Origin: Diphasiastrum complanatum | Taxonomy: Eukaryota; Streptophyta; Lycopodiopsida; Lycopodiales; Lycopodiaceae | Reading direction: 5' to 3' | Assembly (NCBI GenBank): GCA_029204225.1 | Contig: CM055109.1 | Coordinates: forward strand, 4,694,072 to 4,758,071 | DNA: 64,000 nucleotides | In this document: positions 16,013 through 26,334 of the stretch, piece by piece | How positions within the stretch are numbered: position 1 is the stretch's first letter | Layout: each line of letters opens with the position of its first letter | Program-made: the position numbers and the translations under genes | The notes under the pieces: generated by a model | Databases searched by the model: none | What the model was told of the DNA's origin: nothing | Seen by the model: the letters and a program-made list of their open reading frames with translations, nothing else

Positions 16013-16229
16013 GATCTCGACTGAGGCATTATGTTGGATCTCAACCAAAGTACTCTATAAGATCTCGACCGAAGTACTCTATCAGATCTCAATCGGACTG
16101 TTCTATCAACTCTCAACCGGACTGTTCTATCAGATCTCAACCAGATTGTTCTATCAACTCTCAACCGGACTATTCTATCAACTCTCAACTGGACCTTTCT
16201 ATCAATTCTCAACTGAGGATTTCCTATCA
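16013..16229. repeat. 24-bp minisatellite, about nine units
   Basis: Units of exactly 24 bp start at 16013, 16037, 16061, 16085, 16109, 16133, 16157 and 16181, with a 25-bp unit at 16205. The consensus is (GA/AC)TCTCAACCGGACTGTTCTATCA, shown here split by its variable start. Two alternating subtypes, starting GATCTC or ACTCTC, hint at a 48-bp higher-order unit. Because 24 is a multiple of three the frame stays open on both strands, giving an eight-residue peptide repeat. I see no evidence that this is translated. The repeat lies in the upstream region of a gypsy gag remnant. Confidence 0.9.
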
Positions 16230-16501
16230 ACTCTCAACCGAGAGCTTCGACTTCCAAACTGAACCAAGTCAACTTCCAGACAAAGTCAACTTTCTTCTTT
16301 GGCTAGGTCTCAGTGTTTGCCAAATATCACAGTTCTTTCCAAAATATTAACACAAAAAAACACAACAACTATGCCATTTGGACACCACCACATTATTAGT
16401 CTCTGACTGATATAAAAAAAAACACACAAACAAACAACAGTCAAGTTACCAACGAGTCCAAGAGGCCTACTTACCCAATCCTAAGGTACTCTAGAGTTGT
16501 T

Positions 16502-17075
16502 ATGGATCGTCCTTACGATCTGAATTCCATAGAGGACTATCCACCAGAGATGGTCTCTCCATCTACTGAACAGGCTCGATTCAATAGATATTCTAGGATG
16601 AAATCCCAAGTCCAAGAGCCATCAACAAACCCCTTTGACAGATGGGAATCCATGCATTTTGAAGCTCCATACGATCGACCACATTTTCATGCTGTAGAAT
16701 CTTCAAATGCACGAGCTCACTTAAACGGTGCTTTTGCAAATAATGTTTCGCATACTGAAAAACATACTTCCAAGTTAGATTTAGCTAAGTACGACGGCAA
16801 CAGTGACTCTTAAAGATTTCTTCAAGTTTTTGAGAACGCATGTGATTCTATGGCGAGACATTACTAGAAGCCATGGTTCAGCTCTTCTCGATGACCATGA
16901 TCGATCGCGCACGAGAATGGTTTTTTAACCTTGATCGTGAAGATAAACAAGGCTCGTCCCTCTTGAAGGAAGCCTTCATCAAATGTTTTAAGCTATTTCG
17001 TTTGATTGAAAGTCCTTTTGTCAAGCTGAGTAACATCAAAATGATAAAAGATGAAAAAGCATGTGACAACATAGA
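16502..17075 (+). pseudogene. Ty3/gypsy gag remnant
   Basis: A frame from 16502 to 16813 ends in LDLAKYDGNSDS, resembling the (K/P)KYDG.SDP start of the gypsy retrotransposon gag domain. After an in-frame stop the same reading continues with FLQVFENACDSMARHY. The frame from 16873 then carries MVQLFSMTMIDRAREWFFNL and SSLLKEAFIKCF, which match the gypsy gag pattern (A..WF..L....SW..L...F...F). At least two stops break it. Directly after 17075 the sequence becomes copia reverse transcriptase, so gag and pol here come from different superfamilies. The call as gypsy-type gag is good; its exact lineage is unknown. Confidence 0.7.
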
Positions 17076-17079
17076 ACGG

Positions 17080-18044
17080 CCGATATGGTCAAGGATTTGA
17101 AATAGATGCTGTTCTCCGAATTTGACATGACTGATCTGGGCAAAGCACACTTCTGTCTTGGAATTCAAATCCACAGAGACAGAGCAAATCGACTGATCTA
17201 CATCACTCAACAAAGGTATCTTCATAATGTTCTTAACAAATACAGTTTAATAAACTATAAATTAGCTCACTCACCAATGGATCCAGGCCTGCATCTGTCA
17301 AAGGACCAATGTCCCCAGACCAAGCAGAAAGAGGAGCAGATGAGAGATTATCCGTATCGATTGATACTTGGATCTCTCATGTATGCAATGGTCTGTACAA
17401 GATCAAATATCTCTTTTGCTGTCAGCTCACTCAGCCAATACATGGCTAATCCTGGAATTACCCATTGGAAGGCTCTTATTCGAGTCATGAGATATATTCG
17501 AGCTACCATGGACTAGTGCATCTGCTATGGAGAGGCTAGCAACGACAATCTTCATCAACTCAATGGTTATTCTGATGCAAGTTGGGGAGGAGATGCACAC
17601 CATTGTAAGTCCACATCTGGATTTACATTCTTCTTCAATGGCGGTCCTATTTTATGGAACAGTCGTAAGCAAACCTCTATCGGACTTTCTTCTACTGAAG
17701 CATAATATATTGATGCTTCTCAATCTATGAAGGAAGCGTTTTGGTTGAGAAATTTGCTGTTAGACATCAATTTGTATTAGTACAACCCTACAATTTTGTT
17801 TTGTGATAATCTAAGTGTTATTGCCTTATCGGCCAACCCTAGATTTCATTCTAGGAGTAAGCACATTGAGATAAGATATCACTACATCAGGGGCAAGGTT
17901 CTCGACAGAGAGGTGAGCTTAACGTACTGCAGAACGCAGGACATGGTTCTAGACATTTTCATGAAAGCACTCAGTGTTAATGCACACAATAGATTTTGTG
18001 CATTGCTCAGTCTGAAGATCAAGGCATTCACGGATCCAGATTAA
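17080..18044 (+). pseudogene. Copia RT C-terminal end and RNase H
   Basis: The first part encodes MVKDLK-stop-MLFSEFDMTDLGKAHF..LGIQI, the conserved EF.M.DLG....LGI block that follows the YVDD motif of copia RT. It continues with YLHNVLNKY, the GSLMYAMVCTRSNISFAVSSLSQYM block and HWKAL. The frame 17527-17730 is a shifted RNase H piece. The last frame, 17796-18044, holds FCDNLSVIALSANPRFHSRS, KHIEIRYHYIRGKV and MVLDIFMKAL, the canonical C-terminus. The YVDD half of RT is absent upstream. The stop at 18044 is followed at once by a purine tract and the LTR start, so the 3' end of the element is intact in layout. Confidence 0.85.
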
Positions 18045-18051
18045 GGGGGGG

Positions 18052-18667
18052 TGTTGGATTTACTCCTTCTACTTTCCAAAATTCCAATTTCTAATTTGCC
18101 TCCATTCATGTTGCATATTTACTAATGTTTCACGCAGTCTGCATTTTTACACGCAAATTCGTACAGACGAAGAAAAGGCGAATGCATCGCGACACTGTGT
18201 TCTTACACAGGTTATGGTGATAGGCAAAAAGGGGACACTACCTTACTGAATGCCAAAAGTGCCCTAAAAGCTAAGGCACCTTGCAAATCTTATCCTAAGG
18301 CCATTCGTAAGAATGACGCACTTTTGCATCATCACCAACGTTCACTTCAATACTAATTGACGTCGCACCCTTTTCATGCTCACCCTATGCAGCTGCGCTA
18401 ACAGATTCGACAACAACTGCAACCACCCACGATCTCTTACAGACGGCACATCCACTCTGTACTTTCACATCTGCACACCTGTAATATTATGTATATACAT
18501 TGGATACCATATGTGTATTCATAGACGAGAGATGAACAATGCATCGAGATGAAGAGATAAAAAGAGACTAAGAGAAGAGGTTTATTTTTCTCATTAGAGA
18601 CGAAATAAGCTTTGTAGGGCACGCGGTTTCGTCCGCTATTGTATTGTGTTCTACTGCATTATTAACA
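18052..18667 (+). repeat. Copia 3' LTR with polypurine tract
   Basis: The purine run AAGGGGGGG ends at 18051 and is followed by TGTTGGATTTACTCC. The best matching far end is ATTAACA at 18667, so the ends mirror each other as TGTT/AACA. This gives 616 bp. A TATA-like TATGTATATACA lies near 18489. The PPT and the RNase H stop fix the start well; the far end is less certain. No 5' partner LTR was found. Confidence 0.7.
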
Positions 18668-18683
18668 TGTATACATGATATAC

Positions 18684-19301
18684 CTTGTTCATGGCAATCT
18701 TCTTCCTATGAGCATGTTCTGATTTCCTTTGTGATTGTGGATTAATTAGATTTCTTGCTTTGTGGAATGTAGATGTGGATTAACTTTCTTGTTTTTTGAT
18801 TTTGTAGTTTCAGCATGCAGGTAAACTATAGAGGCTGAGATTGTGAATCTGATTTGCATATTCTCTGACAATCCTGTCCTTGATTGTTCTTGGGTATTCC
18901 AAACATCAATAAATGGGTGTTTCTTGATCCTTGGGCTGCTAGAATGTCGTTAGGAAGTTAACTTTCTTGTTTCTTGTTTCTTGTTTCTTTTTCTTGTTGA
19001 GTAGCTTGATCTTGTTTTTGCATTATTCTCTGATTTCTTGAGATAGCTTGGTAGATAGATTGTAGATTTGCTCTCTCTTCATAACGTTGATCTATGTTGA
19101 GCTAGGACTAGTTGCATGACTTGTAAATGCATGTAGTTGAGTAACGTAACCGTTTCATCCCATTGACAAGCTAGGAACACACATTGTAATCTGAGAAATA
19201 CTTTTGCCTGGAAACCGCTCTAAACAAGAAGATTTAACTGTAAAGAACTGTAACCATCTAAAGTAATGAAGAGTAAGAAGAACGAAGAAGAACCATGTTC
19301 A
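18684..19301 (+). repeat. 620-bp direct repeat, copy 2
   Basis: Second copy of 15057-15672, starting TTGTTCATGGCAATCTTC and ending around the GAAGAAGAAC block. It carries an expanded (CTTGTTT)n stretch near 18965-18995 that copy 1 lacks. Its right edge runs into the minus-strand copia RT remnant at 19258, so the repeat may form that element's 3' non-coding region on this side. Confidence 0.75.
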
Positions 19302-20588
19302 CAGATCCGGCAGTTTGAAGAGATTGTTCATTTGACAACTTCAGTCCAGGGTTGAGTGGAAAGAGACTCAGTTTGCAATTGCCCATTCCATACTTTCTAG
19401 CACATTTGTCAGATATCTCTATTGGCTGATGGAAATCAGACGCTTGGATTGAATTCGAAAAATTTCGATTCCGAGACAATAGTGGGCTGGTCATTTTGTA
19501 CTCCTGGGCCAGCATGCATTTCGTTTCCTTCATCAAATTCAGATTGTTACTAAATAATAGTGTATCATCCACATAGAGAGTGATGATGATGAAGAAATTT
19601 GATATAGACTTGAAGTAGACATTTGACTCTGCTGAGTTTGGAATGAAGCCATTCTCAATAAGAAATGCATTGATTTTCTTAAACCAGGCCCTGGGAGATT
19701 GTTTCAACCCATAGAGTGCCTTGAGGATTTTGCACACAAGGTGTTGATTACCCCTCAGCTCGTATCCTTCTAGTTGTGACATAAAGATTTCCACTTCAAT
19801 GGTTCCGTTGAGAAACACGGTCTGGACATCCATCTGATGGACTTCGAGATCTACTATAGCTTCAAAGGAGAGTAACAAACGGATCGAAGCATGCTTGACG
19901 ACTGGGCTGAATGTCTTGGAATAATCTAGATCTGAAATCTAGGAATAGCCTTTGGCGACCACTTGGATTTGTATTGATTTAGCCTTCCTTCAGCATCGTA
20001 CTTCGCCTTGAATATCTATTTGCATGGAATCAGATTTCTTCCCTTTGGCAGCACAGTGATTGTCCACGTTTGATTCTCTATCAGACAATCAAATTCAGTG
20101 TCCATCGCTGCTTTCCATTGATCAGCACCAGGTATAGATATGGCCTTTGATACTGTGTTTGGTTCCTACACGAAGTAACAGTCCATAGGTCTAGATGGAG
20201 GTTGTCTTGGTCGATTTAATCTTCTTGGTTGAGTTTCGACCCCTTGATGTGATTTGTCCTGTTGAGGTTCTGGCTCATTTTTTGAGTTTGTATTGATTTC
20301 TTGATTTTTGATCCTGGGATATTTTTCACTACTTGTATCGAAAAAAATTTCCATACCTGGATCAGAAATATCTTGGGCTTTCCCCTTGTGGTTGATAAAT
20401 CGATTTTCCACAAAGATGACATCTCTGCTCATGAATGATTTTTCTGTTTCTAAATTGTAGAGCTTGTATGCCTTGTGATATGGGGAGTAGCCAACAAAAA
20501 ACGATTTTATACTTTTGTCATACAGCTTCTTCTTGAGATCTTCAGAGATCTGAGCATAAGTGATGCAACCAAACACTCTAATATTCTT
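19258..20588 (-). pseudogene. Copia integrase C-terminus to RT, minus strand
   Basis: Reading down from 20588, the first frame has the post-integrase block IRVFGCITYAQI, SFFVGYSPYHKAYKLYN and MSRDVIFVENRF, which is standard for copia. A proline-rich linker follows (RPRQPPSRP). Between 20130 and 19900 comes the RT entry DQWKAAMDTEFDCLIENQTW with a stop where KW is expected. The frame 19878-19258 gives VHQMDVQTVFLNGTIE, KALYGLKQSPRAWF and the catalytic YVDDTLLF. After YVDD the frame degenerates. Stops and frameshifts make it inactive. The upstream integrase core, protease and gag are missing; the sequence is cut at 20589 by LTR copy C. Confidence 0.85.
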
Positions 20589-20760
20589 TGTTGGCTGATT
20601 AAGACAAATTCCCAAGATCCTAGGCCAGAGCTACCCACGAGCACCTCTCACCTTAAATCGAGGAGGTCTCTAAGAAGATGAGACGAACGAAGATTGAGAG
20701 CCGAGTATGAGAGTCGAGGAATACTAGTTAATATCAAATTTTGGATATTAAATGCCAAAA
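20589..20760 (+). repeat. LTR family TGTTGGCTGATT, copy C (5' part)
   Basis: The copy begins TGTTGGCTGATTAAGAC and keeps the family blocks CCCAAGATCC, GAGCACCTCTCACCTTAAAT, GAGGAGGTCTCTAAGAAGA, GATTGAGAGCCGAGTATGAG and GAATACTAGTTA. After about 20740 the sequence departs from copies A, B and D, with TTGGATATTAAATGCC and later text unrelated to them. It starts inside the minus-strand copia remnant, so insertion came after that element. Confidence 0.7.
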
Positions 20761-22019
20761 CACCTTGGAGGCTATAAAAATTGGGAGGTACACCCACTAG
20801 CCATTGACATTTTGGGCTTCTAGGGTGTACAAAAGGGGAAACTTGAATGGCCTCCCTAGCCTTTGACAAAAATGGCATCTTGGCAAGTTTTGGAAGAGGG
20901 CCTTGAATGCACCACTCCCCCACTCTCTTATGGAGGCCACTAGGTGTACTATCAAATGGGTTGAGGACAAATGGCAAAGAGGGCTTGAAGGACATGAAGA
21001 ATGGCAAGATGGCATTGTGAAGGGGATGCATTGGATCTCCTATAAGAAGGAGCCAACTCCTTGTATTTCAAATGTTAGTGTATTTGGATGTTAGTGCTTT
21101 TGTGAGTTAGTGCTTTTGTGAGTTAGAGCTTTAATGTGTTAGTGCTTTTGTGAGTTAGTGCCTTTGTGATTTGATAATTTGATAGTTGGATGATAGTTGA
21201 AATTTTGGATGATGAGATGATGTTGATAGTTGGAGTTGATAAGATTGATGTAGTTGAATGCCATGTCGATTGAGAATTTCATTACATTTGTTGAGAGTTA
21301 GTTAGAAGTCATGTGACTTAAAATGCATTTGGGTTGTTGATTGAAGGCTGATAAGTTTGAGAATGAGATTTGGTATGCCTACTTTCTTAGTGCTTTGTAT
21401 GGGATGTGAGAAGTTAACTTCACTTTGTGGTCTCCTGGTCTCCCATGCTAGTATCGTCAATTGAGAACGTAGAATGCTAAATTTTGAGAGATACTTGTTC
21501 AATGTTGATTGTTTGAGAGAGATTTGAGGTTACTTACCCCATGGCATGTTTGATTGGATGTTCGTAGTGGTTACTTTGTTCCATGTTAATTGTGGAATGT
21601 TTTGTTTGATTCGTGGAGATTGAGTTTGACACTCATGTGTGGTTGGTTGATAAATAGAAATGGTTGAGTGGATTGGTTGAAAGTTTGAGAGTTTGGAGTA
21701 GGGTTTCCTTTGATGGTTGGTCAATAACAATGCTGAGGTTAGTTAACGGTTTGAATATGCAAAAATATTTCGGTTACTTGTTTCAAGAGGGAGAGTGATG
21801 GAACAATGATCATGACTTGCTCGGTTCAAATGGAGTACATTAGCATGAGGTGCTTGAGTGTGTGTAGGCAAGTGTTGAGTGGAATGTTTTGAATGCGTGT
21901 TGGAGATTTGTTTCGTAAGCAGTGATTGGTTTGTGTTCAAGCCGTTGGCGTAATGTCTATATTTTTAGAATGCTTGGATACCCTTGGGTGCAATCAAGAG
22001 AATTGAATACCAATAAATA
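20761..22019. other. Non-coding, with a short GTTAGTGCTTTTGTGA repeat
   Basis: No gene is supported. About 21088-21165 has four or five near-copies of GTTAGTGCTTTTGTGA, followed by a degenerate GATAGTTGGATGAT-type tract to about 21235. A TATA-like CCTATAAGAAGG lies near 21040. The stretch could be the rest of an LTR or a short non-autonomous element. I cannot fix its ends. Confidence 0.45.
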
Positions 22020-22600
22020 GTGAGATGGATTCGAAGAATCAGACTCAAAGCCTGTTGCCTACAACCAAGTGCCCTTGCTGAATCTGTGGAGACCTTGCTG
22101 CACCTGTGGAGAGTTCACTGTGCTTGTGGAGATTTGGGAACAACTCATTGGAGGCTGTTTCTACCTGTCTGCCCGTTTGCCTCTGTTTGCTGCTCCTACA
22201 AGTGCTCGCTGCCTCACCTGCCTCTGCCTACGTTGCTTCACCTGCGACCTACCTGCAGTTGCTCGCTGCCTCACCTGCTGGCCTTGCGAACTGTCTACTG
22301 CACTCCTCTGTGTGCTCGCTAGACAGATTCCTGACAGACTACTGCAGCTCCTCGCTGCCCTATCAACTGCTTGCTGCCCTCATCGTTGCCGTGTGCCCAC
22401 CTGCCATCTACCTTTTGTTTCTGCCTGTGCATTGTCTGTCTACCAACATCATTCCCATCAGGCATTCATTACACTACGGAGAGCCCTTCTATGCAAAACG
22501 TTGTGAATCCAAGAGCATCCTATCATCGACAGAGAGAGCATAATGGGGACTCAGGGAGTATGAACTCCACCCTGTTGTCCAATGTTGGGTCAAGTCTATG
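22020..22600 (+). other. GC-richer leader-like segment open in all forward frames
   Basis: The three plus-strand frames are open together between about 22106 and 22322, and two of them extend to about 22506-22543. The text is rich in CTGCC and CTCGCTGCCTCACCTG units, an internal short repeat that explains the absence of stops. No domain is recognisable in any frame. It may be a retroelement leader. I do not call a gene. Confidence 0.35.
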
Positions 22601-23399
22601 AATCTAATTCAGTGACCATCGCAGAATACCTCTGCTGTTTTCCAGCTAAGTTGAGCGCACCGCTATGGCGAATCCACCTTACCTTTGAGGCAGAGATCCA
22701 AGGCATTGTTGTTGCTAATTTTTATCATTCTTCTTTACTCAGCCAGCATTCAAGGACATACCCATCGCCTTCTAGGAAGCCATGCGAGACAGTAAAGGCA
22801 AAACAACCGGGACTTTGAGACATTCATGACTAAGGGGTTCTTACGGCAACCCGGCTACCTAACTATTCATTGAGGTAAGCGTTTACTTAATCTATTTGCA
22901 CTGTCTATTCATTTCAATTCCATGAAGTTCCGTTGGTCAATCCCTTCGCAGTGTGATATTATAGCCTTAATCACTTGTGATTGGAGTGAAATTTTTGCAA
23001 ATGTTGTAGTAAAGCAAGTTTTTAAGGGATCAAGTACATCGATTAAAAAGAACGAGTCATACTGATTGTGTTTTGCTACGATTGCCTTTTGCGGTTGTAT
23101 TTATATAACCAAGTGAATACCTGGGAGCTTTTATAGTGAATCAGTTTTAGCATTAATTCAAACTCAGTCTAAAATTGTAATATTTTATAAACAAATGTGG
23201 CATGGCTAATTAGAACAATGAGTGCCTATTTCCAACTTGTCTAGTGAAAGTGTTAAGTAAATAACTTTCTTTTGTACTGATTTAGAATGTGTTGTACGGA
23301 GAGAATTGTAGGTTGGGTAGTTTATATTTTGCTGAGTTAGATTTATTAAACGGCCATAAGAAATCGTCAAGTTTTGAAGCGTTTCTTCCAGTTTGTCAA

Positions 23400-23640
23400 T
23401 TATGAAGCGTGTCAACTGGACCCGGCCTCTGTGAAACACCAAAGCGGGCCGTCCACCATCCGTGGTTGAAATACACCACCTTGGTTAAAGCGTCACACTA
23501 GTCACACCCGCCGTCGGTACTGTCTAGCAAAATACCTAGACCCGACGGTCGGCAAAAATACCGCCGCTTAGCAAGCAAAGCGGTGCGTATAACTTGCACC
23601 CCACGAGCACATCATAGACAGTAAATCGGTTTCCAGCCCA
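23400..23640. other. GC-rich segment with potential hairpins
   Basis: This stretch is clearly richer in GC than its surroundings. CCGTCGG at 23511-23517 pairs with CCGACGG at 23542-23548 across a 24-base loop, and CCGCCGCTT near 23562 can pair partly with AAGCGG near 23578. I tested it by eye for a tRNA cloverleaf and found none. Its role is unknown. Confidence 0.4.
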
Positions 23641-23814
23641 TGTAAGATTTTTACTAACTGTAAGTCGAATTCAATGGGAAAAGAAATATTAGCAAGATCC
23701 TAACGCGAATTAGTGATCAGAAGTTTTACGGAACTGTGACTCTAGAAAGCTAGTGAATCATTGCAGCCAAAAGTACTAGCACCCCCTCCTTGCAACCGTA
23801 TCTCTGAGAACCTG

Positions 23815-24151
23815 GAAAACTCTCTCATTTCATGCTTATACATGGTTCTCTTGGGTTCTACTATCCATTGGTGCACTATTTTGGTGATTGCTTGCAATTC
23901 TATGTGTAGAATGATCTATATTTGCTATTTTTGGATCCACACGTGTGAAATACAGTAGCTTGCTGGTTTTGTACGGACAGCAACAGTACATAATCATTTC
24001 ATTCAAGTTTGATCAAGTTCTATTAGTGTTTGCATCCCAAATTGTGTGTAGATGCTGATTTTTCTACATTGGTGAAATTGGTAGTGTATTTCTCTTTCTA
24101 ACCAAAGATCATTCAAGTATATTCGATCTTAAGGATCTGAAATCTTTCACA
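23815..24151 (+). repeat. Copia LTR fragment, 801-bp family
   Basis: In inverse orientation this matches the LTR at 58510-59310. Shared blocks include CATTTCATGCTTATACA, TCTCTTGGGTTC, CTATCCATTGGTGCA, GCTATTTTTGGATCCACACG and TTGTACGGACA. It ends GGATCTGAAATCTTTCACA at 24151, corresponding to the CA end of that LTR. The GA tract and upstream half are missing. No PBS follows, so this is a truncated LTR. Confidence 0.7.
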
Positions 24152-24856
24152 ATACTACCAATAGTCTACAAGTTTTGTAGGTCCTAGATTGCGTGTGTTG
24201 AAACAATTCCACTATCTAAATCGTCAGCCGCAAGCTAGCATGATCGTACGAGCGGCTAGTACCACAAATTAATCACAAGACGAAGTGGTTAGCATCACAC
24301 AATGATGTGTGCTGATCCCACACCTAGAACATACATTATGAGTTCACAATCCAACCCTAGCTGCATGTGATCCGACTTCGCCAAGGCCATTCTACTTCCA
24401 ATAATTTGGACTAGAGACTGCATACAATTTTCATCAGCAGGGAGTTTAGGCTGCGATGCCAAGTACTACTAGAAATCTTTCATAGAGTGATGGGACAGGT
24501 CAGAGAATGGGGTTCTGTATGAAGCCTAGGGTGAAAGTGAAAACCAGAGCCCTGAGTCGAAAGTCATTATCCTATGACCCACCAACCCTAGCATTCCGTA
24601 GAAATGGCACCTAGTACAAAGAACCAAGAAAAACTGTACATAAGTATGGTTGGATTAGGATTGAGTAGAAAAATGATCAAGTAGAGCTAGTTAGGTCATA
24701 TGCAGTATTAGTGGACGAAGGATGGATGACCTATGGGATAACGTGAAAAAATCACAAAACGCATGTGCAGCGACAATTGATTGCTATTTGTAAGTGAGAA
24801 ACCTATTATGCAGCAATCATTAGTATCACCCTAGATGAGACATCATAGGTATACCA

Positions 24857-26334
24857 ATGAAACCTAGGTCTAAGGGAGCACCTCACGGAGAGACTTCAAA
24901 TCCCCAGAGAGAGCATTTAGGGCTTAGAAGAAGCAATCGTGGGTTCTTTATCCCACCAGCCTTAGATGATGAGTCTCACCCACCTGTAATGGACTTGGAT
25001 GATAGGTTGGAACCTATAGAAGAACTACCAGAACTTGAGCCAACCGACGCTACAGAACCACCATTAGTGAACGTAACACCTGCTGCTACAGAACCTGTTG
25101 CCAACAAAATGGCATGACGTTTGACTGAACCAGTCGTAGTACCCTCGGAGACAGGAGGACTGCCGAAGCTTAGTGGATCCACTCCTGAGTTTCATGGAGC
25201 ACCGTATGAAAGTGTCGAAAAACATATTGATGATTTTTGGACCACCGGCTTTACCAGTGCCATCACAAACCCACATCATGAAATGATGTTTTTCGCCACC
25301 ACTTTATCTGGAACGGCTAGGCATTGGTATCATAGTATGCAAAGAGGCTCGATTCACACCATTGAGGAATTCCATAGACTGTTTCTAATTGAGTATGCTC
25401 CCCACCGAACGGCTGATGGCCTACTGTTCACACTGACTTCCCTACAACAAGGAAGTAACGAAACCATCCGACAATATTGGCATCATTTGACAAAGTTGTC
25501 ACGCCAAGTGGAATCCACTGTGTTACTACCACGTGGCCCTATTACTACTGACCTTCTTTCTGCGAGGGCTCAAGAATGACATACAAATGATTGTACGTCA
25601 GAGTAACCCCCAGACATTGGCTGAGGCAGTAGAGAAGGCAATTGTGGTAGAAGACGCACACATTGTGGTTGCCCACACATCCCACCTATCGCAAGCAGTG
25701 AACAGCTTGAACCTAAGCCCAGAAACGTGGAGAGGAGGCCCAATCGCAGCTATAGGAGCACACCCATAGTGGAACCCCGTCCCATACAGGCTATTGAACC
25801 TCGACAAGGCAGGAACGTGCAAACACAAGATGCACGAAGGCTCCAAGCACAGATGCCCGATAGAGGCTATGAGAGCACAGGCTCTAACACAGAACTAGGC
25901 GATATGCGAGCCATGCTAAAGGGATACATGGACATGATGAGTGAGAATATGCAGACCTTAGCAGCAGATGGAAATTTTCTCAAACGACACCAAAATTTGT
26001 TAGGTCAGAGACACCCCATAGAAGAACTGAATCCCTTAGTGTGTAGACACTATAGAGGGGATCATCTAAATTGAAACTGTCCCAACCAAGTGTGTGGGTA
26101 CTGCAAGAGGCCTGGACACTTGGAGGATAGATGTTGGGTACGTAGAGATGCATTAAACACTGGGCATAGGATGCTTGGGCCAGTGAGCCATAGACCCCAA
26201 GAGGACAGAACGGCGGGGCCCAGGATTAGCCAGGTGGATAAAGGGAAGGCATGCATAGAAGATGACCGGCCACCCGTGAACTTCATCGTCGTGGAGACGC
26301 TAGAAGAACCCACGATCAGGAAAGAGGTTTTATA
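24857..26334 (+). pseudogene. Ty3/gypsy gag with zinc knuckle
   Basis: A series of plus-strand frames (24857, 25121, 25533, 25727 and 26090) reads as one gag split by stops and small frameshifts. The central domain contains PEFHGAPYESVEKHIDDFW, FFATTLSGTARHWYHSM, IEEFHRLFLIEYA and ETIRQYWHHLTKLSR, the typical gypsy gag pattern. It continues with the FLRGLKNDIQMIVRQSNPQT block. A CCHC zinc knuckle CGYCKRPGHLEDRCW lies at about 26093-26137. Gag binds and packages element RNA. Broken frames show that this copy is inactive. The 5' LTR and PBS were not found upstream. Confidence 0.85.

Noticed and set aside
16878-17225. Minus-strand frame across the gag/RT junction
   Set aside because: Opposite-strand shadow; the sense strand carries clear gag and RT motifs.
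23400-23640. Possible tRNA or other structured RNA gene
   Set aside because: No cloverleaf, A-box or B-box pattern could be traced; only local hairpins.
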